Assembly (NCBI RefSeq): GCF_004217045.1
Contig: NZ_SGXM01000004.1
Span: 1 to 64,000 of the forward strand
Source: Cupriavidus agavae
GTDB lineage: Bacteria > Pseudomonadota > Gammaproteobacteria > Burkholderiales > Burkholderiaceae
Reading direction: 5' to 3'
Length of the DNA: 64,000 nucleotides
Part shown: piece after piece, positions 40,668-49,768 of the stretch
Layout: the number at the start of each line of letters is the position of its first letter
Numbering within the stretch: position 1 is the stretch's first letter
Translations under genes and position numbers: made by a program
Notes under the pieces: generated by a model
What the model saw: only the letters and a program-made list of their open reading frames with translations
What the model was told of the DNA's origin: nothing
The model's database searches: none

Positions 40668-43112
40668 ATGCTGCCCGATGCCCGTCCCATGCGTGCCCTG
40701 GCACGCGCCGCCATGGCGGCTTGCCTGGCCACCGCCACGCTTGCCGCGCAGGCCGCGGCGCCCGAGAAATTCGCGGTAACCGGCCTGGAGAAGCCGGCCA
40801 CGGTGCTCGTGGATCGATGGGGGGTGCCGCACATCTACGCCAACACGCTCTATGACGCGTTCTACGTGCAGGGCTTCATGGCCGCGCGCGACCGGCTCTG
40901 GCAGATCGATCTCTGGCGCAAGCGCGGCCTCGGCGAGATGGCGAAGGATTTCGGGGCCGCCTATGTCGATGGTGACCGCATGGCGCGCGCGGTGCTGTTC
41001 CGGGGCGACATGTCGCGGGAGTGGCTGGCCTACGGTTCCGATGCCAAGCGCGTGGCCGAAGCGTTCGTGGCCGGCATCAACGCCTACGTAGGGCAGGTGG
41101 AGGCGCGGCCGGAACTGCTGCCGCCCGAGTTCAAGGTGCTCAACTACAAGCCCGCGCGCTGGCGTGCGGAAGACATCGTGCGCATCCGCCACCATGGCCT
41201 GACGCTGAACTTCACCGGAGAAATCGACCGCGCGCAGATCTTCTGCTACGCGAAGCCGAACGCCGTGCGCGCCGACTGGGTACGCCGCGAACTCGATCCG
41301 CCCGTGGAGCCCAAGGTGCCCGAAGGGCTCGATACCTGCGGCATTCCGGCCGCCGAACTGCGCCGCGCCTACGAACTGGCCACGGCCGCGCCGCGCTTTC
41401 CGAAGGAGTGGTGGTCGCAGCCCGCCGCGCGCCTGCAGGACATTCCGGTCGAGCAGCTCTACGCCACGCTGGACCCGTCGAGCGATACGGCGCGCAGCCT
41501 GGGCTCGAACAACTGGGTCATTGCCGGCAGCCGCACGACCACGGGCCGCCCGATCCTCGCCAACGATCCGCACCGCGCGCACGGCGCCCCGAGCCTGCGC
41601 TACATCAGCCACCTCAACGCGCCCGGCCTGTCGGTGATCGGCGCCGGGGAGCCGTTCCTGCCCGGCATCTCGATCGGCCACAACGGCACCATTGCGTTCG
41701 GGCTGACACGGTTCTACATGGACCAGGAAGACCTGTACGTGTACGAGACCAACCCGGCGCAGCCGCACGAATACCGCTACAAGGGCCGCTGGGAGCCGAT
41801 GGAGACGATCACCGAGCAGATCGCCGTGCGGGGCGAGCCCACGCCGCGCAAGGTGACGATCGACTACACGCGCCACGGGCCGGTACTGGTGGCCGACGGC
41901 AAGACCAACCGCGCCTATGCGCTGCGCGCGGCGTGGCTCGATCTCGGCATGGCGCCGTACTTCGGGTCGATGGACTACATGCGGGCCCAGAGCTGGGACC
42001 AGTTCCGCGCGGCCATGAACCGCTGGGGCGCGCCGGGCGAGAACCAGGTCTTCGCGGACCGCACCGGCAACATCGGCTGGATTCCGGGCGGGCTCACGGT
42101 CAATCGTCCCAACTGGGATGGGCTGATGCCGGTGCCCGGCGACGGCCGCTACGAATGGGCGGGCTACCGCAACATGGACGAACTGCCCTGGGCCTTCAAT
42201 CCGGCGCCCGGCTATGTGGTGACGGCCAACGAGAACAATATCCCGGCCAATCATCCGGCCGCGAAGATCGGCGTGGGCTACGAATGGAGCGACAGTTCGC
42301 GTGCGCGGCGCCTCAAGTCGGTGGTCGGCGCCAATCCGCGCAGCTCGCTGGAGGATTCGATGGCGTGGCAGAACGACACGGTCTCGCTGCCCGCGCAGCG
42401 GCTGGTGGCGCTGGTCCGGCCGCTCAACAGCAGCGATGCGCAGGTGCAGCGTGGGCTCGACCTGCTGCGCAACTGGGATGGCAACGAGCGCGCCGACAGC
42501 GCCGCTGCTGCGCTGTTCGAGGTCTGGTTCAGCAAGCACCTGCGGCCGGCCGTGGTGCGCGCGGCGCTGCCGCCCGACGCGGCGCGCCTGGTGGGCGCCG
42601 GCGACGCCAGCCGCGTGATTGCGGTGCTGGAGCGTCCCGACACGTGGATGACAGTGGACAAGCGCAACGAGGTCATGACGACCACGCTGAAGGCGGCCAT
42701 GGGCGAGATCGAGAAGAAGCTGGGGCCCGATCCCAAGGTCTGGCAATGGGGCAAGCTGCATACCGCGGTGTTCAATCACCCGCTCAACGCGATTCTCGAC
42801 CAGAACGCGCGGGCGCAGTACGACGTCAACGCCGGCCCGATCGGCGGCTCGTCGTTCACGCCGATGAACACGAGCTATCGCAACAGCGACTTCCAGCTGA
42901 CCGCTGGCGCGTCGTTCCGCATGGTGCTCGACGTCGGCAACTGGGACGCCTCGCGTGCGATCAACACGCCCGGACAGTCAGGCAACCCGGCCAGCCCGCA
43001 CTACCGCGACCTGGCGCCGCTGTGGGCCAAGGGCGAGTATTTCCCGCTGGTGTACACGAGGAAGGCGGTGGAGAAGGAAAGCCGGGAGCGGGTGGAGTTG
43101 GTGCCGCAGTGA
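40668..43112 (+). CDS. Penicillin-acylase-family amidohydrolase
   Basis: An 814-residue Ntn-hydrolase precursor with signal peptide (cleavage near AQAAAP). The alpha chain contains VLVDRWGVPHIYANTLYDAF and GFMAARDRLWQIDLWRKRGL. The autoproteolytic junction is Gly279-Ser280 in SLGSNNWVIAG, so Ser280 becomes the beta-chain nucleophile; HNGTIAFGLTRF and NENNIPANH are further family signatures. Periplasmic. Relatives include PvdQ/QuiP-type acyl-homoserine-lactone acylases and beta-lactam or aculeacin acylases, so quorum-signal or siderophore-side-chain hydrolysis is possible. GAGGAGA precedes the ATG. It is 113 bp beyond the iron operon. Confidence 0.9.
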   Translation: MLPDARPMRALARAAMAACLATATLAAQAAAPEKFAVTGLEKPATVLVDRWGVPHIYANTLYDAFYVQGFMAARDRLWQIDLWRKRGLGEMAKDFGAAYVDGDRMARAVLFRGDMSREWLAYGSDAKRVAEAFVAGINAYVGQVEARPELLPPEFKVLNYKPARWRAEDIVRIRHHGLTLNFTGEIDRAQIFCYAKPNAVRADWVRRELDPPVEPKVPEGLDTCGIPAAELRRAYELATAAPRFPKEWWSQPAARLQDIPVEQLYATLDPSSDTARSLGSNNWVIAGSRTTTGRPILANDPHRAHGAPSLRYISHLNAPGLSVIGAGEPFLPGISIGHNGTIAFGLTRFYMDQEDLYVYETNPAQPHEYRYKGRWEPMETITEQIAVRGEPTPRKVTIDYTRHGPVLVADGKTNRAYALRAAWLDLGMAPYFGSMDYMRAQSWDQFRAAMNRWGAPGENQVFADRTGNIGWIPGGLTVNRPNWDGLMPVPGDGRYEWAGYRNMDELPWAFNPAPGYVVTANENNIPANHPAAKIGVGYEWSDSSRARRLKSVVGANPRSSLEDSMAWQNDTVSLPAQRLVALVRPLNSSDAQVQRGLDLLRNWDGNERADSAAAALFEVWFSKHLRPAVVRAALPPDAARLVGAGDASRVIAVLERPDTWMTVDKRNEVMTTTLKAAMGEIEKKLGPDPKVWQWGKLHTAVFNHPLNAILDQNARAQYDVNAGPIGGSSFTPMNTSYRNSDFQLTAGASFRMVLDVGNWDASRAINTPGQSGNPASPHYRDLAPLWAKGEYFPLVYTRKAVEKESRERVELVPQ

Positions 43113-43136
43113 GCGGGTGAACCTGCTGCAGGTCTG

Positions 43137-43167
43137 CGCCCCTCTCCCGCCATGCGGGAGAGGGGCG
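43137..43167. repeat. Dispersed palindrome, copy 2
   Basis: Arms CGCCCCTCTCCCGC (43137-43150) and GCGGGAGAGGGGCG (43154-43167) with spacer CAT. It sits 25 bp after the acylase stop. A further half-copy (GCGGGAGAGGGG) follows at about 43176. The adjacent convergent gene ends at 43213, so it could serve both as a 3' hairpin. Confidence 0.85.
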
Positions 43168-43212
43168 AGAAAAACGCGGGAGAGGGGAGCAAGCCCAGTG
43201 GCAAGCAAAGAC

Positions 43213-46200
43213 CTACAGCGCCATCTCCAGCACCCTCGCCACGTGCAGTGCTTCCCTGCCCGCACCATCATGAATCTGGTGCCGGCAGCTGGTTCCATCG
43301 GCCACCACCAGCGTCTGCGCATCGGCCTTGCGCACGGCTGGCAACAGCGACAATTCGCCCATCTGCATCGATACCTCGTGGTGCTCGGCCTCGTAGCCGA
43401 AGCTGCCTGCCATGCCGCAGCATGACGATTCGATCAGCGATGTCCTGAGGTCGGGAATCCAGCCGAGCACCTGTTCCACGGGCCGTACCGCGTCGAACGC
43501 CTTCTGGTGGCAATGGCCGTGCAGCAGCGCCTGGGCGTGGCCGATGGGCTTCAGCGCCGGCGCGAAGCGTCCGGCGGCGCGCTCGCGCACCAGGAACTCC
43601 TCGAACAGGAAGGCGTTGTCGGCGAGTTGCCGCGCGGCGTCGCCGTAGCCGTACTGCAGGAACTCGTCGCGCATCGACAGCAGGCAGGATGGCTCCAGGC
43701 CCACCACCGCCACGCCGCGTGCCACGAATGGCAGCAGCGCGTCGAGCGCGCGGCGGGCTTCGGCCCGGGCTTCGTCCACTAGGCCGGCCGCCAGGAAGGT
43801 GCGGCCGCAGCACAGGGGGCGCTCGCCGGGCACGCCCGAGAGGTGCACGGTGTAGCCGGCGGCCTCCAGCACGCGCTGGGCGGCGCGGGCGTTCTCGGGC
43901 TCCATGTGGTTGTTGAACGTATCGACGAACAGCACGACTTCCTTGCCGCCGGTGGGCCGCGCCGTGTAGTTGTCGCGCAGGAAGGCCGGTTGCCAGCGCG
44001 GCAGCGAGCGGCGCGCCGACAGGCCGAGCAGGCGCTCGCCAAGCTGCGGCAGGCCCGGTACGCGGTCGCGCAGGTTGAACAGCCACGGCAGGCGGCTGGC
44101 GACCCCGGCGTAGCGCGGCAGGAAGGCCACGAGCCGGTCGCGCATGCGGAGCCGGCCGGCCCGCGCATTGGCGGCGCGCACCTCGATCTTCATCCTGGCC
44201 ATGTCGATGCCGGTGGGGCAATCGCGCTTGCAGCCCTTGCACGAGACGCAGAGGTCGAGCGTCTGCCTGACGGCCGGCTCCAGCAGCCCCTGCTCGCCAA
44301 GCTGGCCCGACAGCGCGAGCCGCAGTGTGTTGGCGCGGCCGCGCGTCAGGTGTTGCTCGTCGCGCGTGACGCGGTAGCTCGGGCACATCGTGCCAGCGTC
44401 GAACTTGCGGCAGTGGCCGTTGTTGTTGCACATCTCCACGGCGGCCGCCAGCCCGAGGGCCGGGTCGCGGCCCGTGCCCGGCGCGCTCTCGGCCTCCGTG
44501 ACGGGATCGCGCGTGACGTTCCAGGCCGACCAGTCGAGCGCCGGCGTGAATGGCTTGACCGTGTACGAGGGCGGAAAGCGGAACAGCGACGTGTCGTCCA
44601 TCTTCGGCGTGCGCACGATCTTGCCGGGGTTGCAGCGGTTCTCGGGATCGAACAGCGCCTTGACCTCGGCGAATGCGTTGGCCAGCGACGGGCCGAACTG
44701 CCACGCCACCCACTCGCCGCGGCACAGGCCGTCGCCGTGCTCGCCCGAGTAGGCGCCCTTGTACTCGCGCACCATCGCGGCGGCTTCCTCGGCGATCGCG
44801 CGCATCTTCGCCGCGCCGTCCCGGCGCATGTCGAGGATCGGCCGCACGTGGAGCGTGCCCACGCTGGCGTGGGCGTACCACGTGCCGCGCGTGCCGTGCT
44901 TGTGGAAGACCTCGGTCAGCCGCGAGGTGTACTCGGCCAGGTGTTCGAGCGGCACCGCGCAATCCTCGATGAACGATACCGGCTTGCCGTCGCCCTTCAT
45001 GCTCATCATGATGTTCAGGCCGGCCTTGCGTACCTCCCAGAGCGCCTTCTGCGGGCCGGGATCGGGCATTTCCACGACCGAGCCGGGCAGGCCGAGATCG
45101 GCCATCAGTTCCACCAGCCGTTGCAGGCCGCGCAGCGTGGTGTCGCGATCCTCGCCGGCGAACTCGACCAGCAGGATCGCGTCTGGCTCGCCGACCAGCG
45201 CCTTCTCGATCACGGGGCGGAAGGCCGGGTTGTTGCGCGCCAGCTCGATCATCGTGCGGTCCACCAGTTCCACGGCCGCCGGCCTGAGCGCCACGATATG
45301 GCGCGTCATGTCCATCGACTGGTAGAACGTGGGGAAGTTGACCACGCCAAGCGTCTTGTGCGTGGGCAGCGGTGCCAGTTGCAGCGTGATCTGCCGGAAA
45401 TACGCGAGCGTGCCTTCGGAACCCACCAGCAGATGGGCCAGGTTGACACTGCCATCGGCGGTATAGGGGCGTTCGTTCTGCGGCGCGAACAGGTCGAGGT
45501 TGTAGCCACCCACGCGGCGCAGCACCTTGGGGTACATCTGCGCGATGGCCTCGCGCTCACGCTCGGCGATGCGGCGCACGCCATCGGCAATTGCGCGGTG
45601 CGCGGCGCCATCGGCCGGCCAGCCGGCATCGAAGCGGACTTCCTCGCCGCTCGCCAGGATGGCGTCGATACCCAGCACGTTGTGCACCATGTTGCCGTAC
45701 TCGATCGAGCGCGAGCCGCACGAGTTGTTGCCGGTCATGCCGCCGATCGTGCACTGGGCCGCGGTGGAGACGTCCACCGGGAACCAGAGTCCGTGCGGCT
45801 TGAGCCAGGCGTTCAGGTGATCGAGCACGATGCCGGGCTGCACGGTGACGGTACGCGCCACGGGGTCGAAATCGATGACCTGGTTCAGGTGCCGGCTGTT
45901 GTCGATGACCAGCGCCTCGCCAATGGTCTGGCCGCACTGGCTCGTGCCCCCGCCGCGTGGCAGCAGCGGCGCCTTGAAGTCGCGGGCGATGTCGAGCGCG
46001 AGGCGGGCGTCGGCCTCGTCGCGCGGCACTACCACGCCGATCGGCATGATCTGGTAGATCGACGCGTCGGTGGCGTAGCGCCCCCGGCTGGCGGTGTCGA
46101 ACAGCACGTCGCCGCGCAGTTCGGCGGCCAGGCGCCGCTGCAGCGGCGATTGCACGCCGGGCGCGGAAGCTGCATTCGGCATGAAGCGCAGCGGCTGCAC

Positions 46201-46233
46201 GCCGGGCGGCGTGGGAGTGGTGGGCAGGGCCAT
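43213..46233 (-). CDS. Large FAD/Fe-S 2-hydroxyacid dehydrogenase (DLD/YdiJ type)
   Basis: A 1006-residue fusion. Residues about 40-560 are a FAD-binding oxidase of the PCMH/VAO group (PLLPRGGGTSQCGQTIGEAL; GGMTGNNSCGSRSIEYG; GEHGDGLCRGEW; the tail DPENRCNPGKIV). The rest is an Fe-S region: MCNNNGHCRK, a ferredoxin motif CVSCKGCKRDCP, and two CCG-type domains (PLCCGRTF and SSCCGMAGSFG). It oxidises a D-2-hydroxyacid such as D-lactate, glycolate or D-2-hydroxyglutarate and passes electrons to the quinone pool. It adjoins the GntR gene on the same strand and is divergent from serine-glyoxylate aminotransferase. Confidence 0.9.
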   Translation of the reverse strand: MALPTTPTPPGVQPLRFMPNAASAPGVQSPLQRRLAAELRGDVLFDTASRGRYATDASIYQIMPIGVVVPRDEADARLALDIARDFKAPLLPRGGGTSQCGQTIGEALVIDNSRHLNQVIDFDPVARTVTVQPGIVLDHLNAWLKPHGLWFPVDVSTAAQCTIGGMTGNNSCGSRSIEYGNMVHNVLGIDAILASGEEVRFDAGWPADGAAHRAIADGVRRIAEREREAIAQMYPKVLRRVGGYNLDLFAPQNERPYTADGSVNLAHLLVGSEGTLAYFRQITLQLAPLPTHKTLGVVNFPTFYQSMDMTRHIVALRPAAVELVDRTMIELARNNPAFRPVIEKALVGEPDAILLVEFAGEDRDTTLRGLQRLVELMADLGLPGSVVEMPDPGPQKALWEVRKAGLNIMMSMKGDGKPVSFIEDCAVPLEHLAEYTSRLTEVFHKHGTRGTWYAHASVGTLHVRPILDMRRDGAAKMRAIAEEAAAMVREYKGAYSGEHGDGLCRGEWVAWQFGPSLANAFAEVKALFDPENRCNPGKIVRTPKMDDTSLFRFPPSYTVKPFTPALDWSAWNVTRDPVTEAESAPGTGRDPALGLAAAVEMCNNNGHCRKFDAGTMCPSYRVTRDEQHLTRGRANTLRLALSGQLGEQGLLEPAVRQTLDLCVSCKGCKRDCPTGIDMARMKIEVRAANARAGRLRMRDRLVAFLPRYAGVASRLPWLFNLRDRVPGLPQLGERLLGLSARRSLPRWQPAFLRDNYTARPTGGKEVVLFVDTFNNHMEPENARAAQRVLEAAGYTVHLSGVPGERPLCCGRTFLAAGLVDEARAEARRALDALLPFVARGVAVVGLEPSCLLSMRDEFLQYGYGDAARQLADNAFLFEEFLVRERAAGRFAPALKPIGHAQALLHGHCHQKAFDAVRPVEQVLGWIPDLRTSLIESSCCGMAGSFGYEAEHHEVSMQMGELSLLPAVRKADAQTLVVADGTSCRHQIHDGAGREALHVARVLEMAL

Positions 46234-46313
46234 GGGCGGGGATGTCTCCGTATTGCGGGCACTCGGACACCGCCGCCATGGCCGGCCACGCGCGCGGGGC
46301 GCGTGGCCGGGGG

Positions 46314-47006
46314 TCAGGCGGCGGCGTCCTGTGCGCGTTCTAGTTCGGCGATCAGCGCATCGTGCTTGTGCTGCAGATGCGCGCGCAGGATCTCACGCAG
46401 CGCCGCGCCGTCGCGCTTCGTCAACGCATCGAGCATGGCGCCGTGCTCGCGCACCGCCAGGTCCCATTTGTCGTGGTCGAAGTTCGAGCGGAAGCGCAGC
46501 GCCTGGATACGCAGGTTGATGCGTCGATAGGTCTCCTCGAGGATCGGATTGCGTGCGGCGGCGTTGATGGCGTCGTGAATCCGCCGGTTCAGCGCGTAGT
46601 AGTTCGGCAGGTCGCGCCGTGCGTGGCAGGCCAGCATCTCGAAATGCAGCGCGCGGATCTCGTTGAGCTCGGCCTCGGTGATGCGCTGGCAGGCCAGGTC
46701 GCCGGACATCGCTTCGAGCGCGCCCATCATTTCGAACAGGTGGTTGATCGTCTCGTGCGACAGCACCACCACCTCGGCGCCACGGTTCGGCAACAGCGTG
46801 ACGAGGCCATCGGCGGCCAGCACCTTGAATGCTTCCCGGAGTGGCGTACGAGACACCTGCAAAAGGTCGCACAGCACGCGCTCGTTCAGACGGGTGCCGG
46901 GCGCGAGATCGCCTTCCATGATCATGGTGCGCAGGCGTTGGGCCACGGCCACATGCAGGATCTGGCGGTCTACGGCTTGGGAAGAGGCGGTCGGTAGCGT
47001 ACTCAT
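46314..47006 (-). CDS. GntR-family (FCD) transcriptional regulator
   Basis: A 230-residue regulator. N-terminal winged helix: VAQRLRTMIMEGDLAPGTRL, NERVLCDLLQVSRTPLREAF, KVLAADGLVTLLPNRGAEV. The C-terminal all-helical FCD domain (about 85-220) carries the metal/ligand residues of the family (FEMMGALEAMSGDLACQRIT; HFEMLACH; IHDAINAAARN; HGAMLDAL). It should respond to a carboxylate. It is divergent from the aminotransferase and precedes the FAD/Fe-S dehydrogenase, so both units are likely targets. Candidate operators lie at 47031-47043 and 47217-47229. Confidence 0.9.
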   Translation of the reverse strand: MSTLPTASSQAVDRQILHVAVAQRLRTMIMEGDLAPGTRLNERVLCDLLQVSRTPLREAFKVLAADGLVTLLPNRGAEVVVLSHETINHLFEMMGALEAMSGDLACQRITEAELNEIRALHFEMLACHARRDLPNYYALNRRIHDAINAAARNPILEETYRRINLRIQALRFRSNFDHDKWDLAVREHGAMLDALTKRDGAALREILRAHLQHKHDALIAELERAQDAAA

Positions 47007-47030
47007 CAGGGATCGCTTGGCTTGACAGTA

Positions 47031-47043
47031 TTGTATTCAAAAA
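47031..47043. promoter_or_regulatory. GntR operator candidate, site A
   Basis: TTGTATTCAAAAA, 25 bp upstream of the regulator's own ATG. The exact complement recurs as TTTTTGAATACAA at 47217-47229. FCD regulators usually bind short, AT-rich imperfect palindromes of this kind; this site would allow autorepression. Confidence 0.65.
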
Positions 47044-47216
47044 CTACTCTGGGGCAAGCACGAACCGAAAAACAGTGCGGCGGCGCAGTACCAGAAGCCG
47101 CCCACAATCACGGTTCAAGGCCGTCAGGCGTTGATTTACAAGGATTTATCGCGGCGCGGCCGGCTGTGTTGCCCGCCAACATTATCCCGCATGCCGGACC
47201 TGCAGTGCGCACCTGT

Positions 47217-47229
47217 TTTTTGAATACAA
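47217..47229. promoter_or_regulatory. GntR operator candidate, site B
   Basis: TTTTTGAATACAA, 27 bp upstream of the aminotransferase ATG, is the 13-base exact inverse of site A. AT-rich islands in otherwise GC-rich DNA, at the two divergent starts, make this a strong candidate pair for control of the whole hydroxyacid/aminotransferase locus. Confidence 0.65.
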
Positions 47230-47256
47230 AATTCAAACATAAGGATTCGAGGCGAC

Positions 47257-48462
47257 ATGATCCGACTGAACTCCCATCCCAGCGGCCGGCACTTCCTGCA
47301 GATTCCGGGGCCCACCAACGTGCCCGACCGCGTGTTGCGGGCAATGGACTATCCGACCATCGACCACCGCGGCCCCGAGTTCCAGCAGCTCGGCAAGAAG
47401 GTGCTCGCCGATATCCGCAAGGTGTTCCAGACCAACCAGCCGGTAGTGATCTATCCGGCATCCGGCACCGGTGCCTGGGAGGCTGCGCTGGTCAACACGC
47501 TGTCGCCCGGCGACAAGGTGCTGATGTTCGAGACCGGCCATTTTGCTTCGCTGTGGAAGAAGATGGCCGACAAGCTCGGGCTCGACCCCGAATTCATCGT
47601 CGGCGACTGGCGCCACGGCGTGGATGCCGCCGCCATCGGTGCCCGGCTCGCCGAGGACCGCAACCACGAGATCAAGGCGGTCTGCGTGGTGCACAACGAG
47701 ACCTCGACCGGCGTGACCTCCGACATCGCGGCCGTGCGCCGTGCCATCGACGGTGCCAATCACCCGGCGCTGCTGCTGGTGGACACGATCTCGTCGCTCG
47801 GCTCGGTCGACTACCGCCATGACGAGTGGGGCGTGGATGTGACGGTATCCGGCTCGCAGAAGGGACTGATGCTGCCGCCGGGCATCTCGTTCAACGCGGT
47901 CAGCCAGAAGGCCGTGGCGGCCTCGGCCGGGGCAAAGTTGCCGAAGGCGTTCTGGGGCTGGGACGAGATCCTCGAATCGAACAAGAACGGCTTCTGGCCG
48001 TACACGCCGGCCACGAACCTGCTCTACGGTCTGTCCGAGGCGTGCGACATGCTGTTCGAGGAAGGGTTGCCGAACGTGTTCGCGCGCCACCACCGCCACG
48101 CCGAGGCCACGCGCGCCTGCGTGACGGCCTGGGGCCTGGAGATCCTGTGCCAGAACCCGGCCGAGTACAGCCCCGCGCTGACCGCCGTGGTCATGCCCGA
48201 AGGCCACAGCGCCGACGCATTCCGCAAGGTGGTGCTCGAAAACTTCAACATGTCGTTGGGACAGGGCCTGTCGAAGCTGTCGGGCAAGGTGTTCCGGATC
48301 GGCCATCTCGGCGACTTCAATGACCTGACGCTGATGGGCACGCTGTCGGGCGTGGAGATGGGCCTCGGGCTGGCCGGCGTGCCGCACAAGGCGGGCGGCG
48401 TGCTGGCGGCGATGGAGAGCTTGAAGAAGGCGGCATCGGCACCGGCGCTGAAGGTGGCTTAG
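47257..48462 (+). CDS. Serine-glyoxylate aminotransferase (class V)
   Basis: A 401-residue PLP enzyme. The N-terminus HFLQIPGPTNVPDRVLRAMD and the PLP-lysine segment SGSQKGLMLPPG with Lys202 are characteristic of the alanine/serine-glyoxylate aminotransferase group; VVHNETSTGV and LVDTISSLGS are further signatures. It interconverts serine plus glyoxylate with hydroxypyruvate plus glycine, or uses a related amino-acid/2-oxoacid pair. It heads a unit with a Bug protein and TctBA transport genes, and is divergent from the FCD regulator and the FAD/Fe-S dehydrogenase, a setting that suggests assimilation of a two- to four-carbon hydroxyacid or amino acid. Confidence 0.92.
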   Translation: MIRLNSHPSGRHFLQIPGPTNVPDRVLRAMDYPTIDHRGPEFQQLGKKVLADIRKVFQTNQPVVIYPASGTGAWEAALVNTLSPGDKVLMFETGHFASLWKKMADKLGLDPEFIVGDWRHGVDAAAIGARLAEDRNHEIKAVCVVHNETSTGVTSDIAAVRRAIDGANHPALLLVDTISSLGSVDYRHDEWGVDVTVSGSQKGLMLPPGISFNAVSQKAVAASAGAKLPKAFWGWDEILESNKNGFWPYTPATNLLYGLSEACDMLFEEGLPNVFARHHRHAEATRACVTAWGLEILCQNPAEYSPALTAVVMPEGHSADAFRKVVLENFNMSLGQGLSKLSGKVFRIGHLGDFNDLTLMGTLSGVEMGLGLAGVPHKAGGVLAAMESLKKAASAPALKVA

Positions 48463-48488
48463 TTGGCTTGAACCGCTTCTGGTGTTCT

Positions 48489-48514
48489 CCCCTCTCCCGC
48501 ATGCGGGAGAGGGG
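48489..48514. repeat. Dispersed palindrome, copy 3
   Basis: A 26-bp perfect palindrome, CCCCTCTCCCGC, AT, GCGGGAGAGGGG, 26 bp after the aminotransferase stop and ahead of the binding-protein gene. Positioned inside what looks like one operon, so here it may moderate rather than end transcription. Confidence 0.85.
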
Positions 48515-48588
48515 CGCAAGAAAAGCAAAAAAACCAAAACCGAGGCCGCCCTTCAGAGGCGTCCCGCCATCACCCTAGGAGACAGATC

Positions 48589-49593
48589 ATGACGTTGCGT
48601 TATGCCGCACGCGCGCTAGCGTGTGCTTCGCTGTTTGGTGTGACCTGGGCCGCCCCGGCCCTGGCGTGGGAACCGACCAAGCCGGTCGAGCTGGTGGTGC
48701 CGTTCAGTGCGGGCGGAGCGTCGGACCAGATGGCGCGGTCGATCCAGGGCATCATCGCCAAGCACAAGCTGATGGGCCAGCCGATGATCGTGGTGAACAA
48801 GGCGGGCGCCAGCGGGGCCGAGGGCCTGATGGACGCCAAGGCGGCCAAGGGTGACGCGCACAAGCTGCTCGTCACCTCGTCGGCGCTGTACACGGTGCCG
48901 ATGATCAGCCAGTTGCCGTTCAACTGGCGCGACCTGACGCCGGTGGCGATGGTGGCGCAGGACGAATTCGTGCTGTGGACCAACGCCGAGGCGCCGTACA
49001 AGAGCCCGGCCGACTACCTGGCGGAGGTCAGGAAGAGCCCGGCCAAGTTCAAGATGGGCGGCACCAGCTCCAAGCGCGAAGACCAGATCATCACCGCCCA
49101 GACCGAGCGCAAGGCGGGTGTGCGCTTCATCTACATCCCGTACAAGGGCGGCGGCGAGGCGGCCACGCAACTGTCGGGCAAGCACATCGACTCGAACGTC
49201 AACAACCCCTCGGAATCGATCGGGCAGTGGCGCGCCGGCGAACACCGCGCCCTGTGCGTGTTCGCGCCCGAGCGCATGCACTACTCCGCCAAGATCACGG
49301 GCACCCAGAGCTGGGGCGACATCCCCACCTGCAAGGAGCAGGGCCTCGACGTGCAGTACCAGATGCTGCGCGTGTTCATGCTGCCCGGCGGCGTCACGCC
49401 GGACCAGCAGAAGTTCTATGTCGAGCTGATGCAGAAGGTGGTGGCCACGCCCGAGTGGAAGGAGTACCTCGAAAAGAACGCGCTCAAGAACGATTTCCTC
49501 ACCGGAGCCAAGCTGACGGAGTTCCTGACCGCCGACGAGACACGGCACAAGGACATCATCAAGGAAGCAGGGTTCGTGGCGGCCGCGAAGTAG
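48589..49593 (+). CDS. TTT-type binding protein (TctC/Bug family)
   Basis: A 334-residue periplasmic receptor: signal peptide ending near PALAWEP, then VELVVPFSAGGASDQMARSI, the Bug signature, and a C-terminal TctC fold including RVFMLPGGVTPDQQKFYVELM. It feeds the TctB/TctA pair encoded 175 bp downstream. AGGAGA precedes the ATG. The ligand is probably a small carboxylate matched to the neighbouring aminotransferase and dehydrogenase; the identity cannot be read from sequence. Confidence 0.9.
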   Translation: MTLRYAARALACASLFGVTWAAPALAWEPTKPVELVVPFSAGGASDQMARSIQGIIAKHKLMGQPMIVVNKAGASGAEGLMDAKAAKGDAHKLLVTSSALYTVPMISQLPFNWRDLTPVAMVAQDEFVLWTNAEAPYKSPADYLAEVRKSPAKFKMGGTSSKREDQIITAQTERKAGVRFIYIPYKGGGEAATQLSGKHIDSNVNNPSESIGQWRAGEHRALCVFAPERMHYSAKITGTQSWGDIPTCKEQGLDVQYQMLRVFMLPGGVTPDQQKFYVELMQKVVATPEWKEYLEKNALKNDFLTGAKLTEFLTADETRHKDIIKEAGFVAAAK

Positions 49594-49617
49594 TTCGTCG
49601 CACGCCTATGGTGTTCT

Positions 49618-49643
49618 CCCCTCTCCCGTATGCGGGAGAGGGG
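49618..49643. repeat. Dispersed palindrome, copy 4
   Basis: CCCCTCTCCCG then TATG then CGGGAGAGGGG, 24 bp after the binding-protein stop. It is followed by further degenerate units (about 49645-49660), giving a composite element with copy 5 at 49713. Confidence 0.8.
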
Positions 49644-49712
49644 CGGGGGAGAGGGGCGGCAGTTCAATTTGCCACCTGTTCGGCAAGCAGAACCTCCAGC
49701 CCTCTCCCCCAA

Positions 49713-49739
49713 CCCCTCTCCCACCGCATGGGAGAGGGG
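49713..49739. repeat. Dispersed palindrome, copy 5 (degenerate)
   Basis: Arms CCCCTCTCCC (49713-49722) and GGGAGAGGGG (49730-49739) with a 7-nt loop. It is adjacent to copy 4 in the same 175-bp gap and 29 bp before the TctB start, so it could form alternative pairings with copy 4. Confidence 0.75.
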
Positions 49740-49768
49740 AGCGAAACCAGAACGGGGAGACAAGTTCC

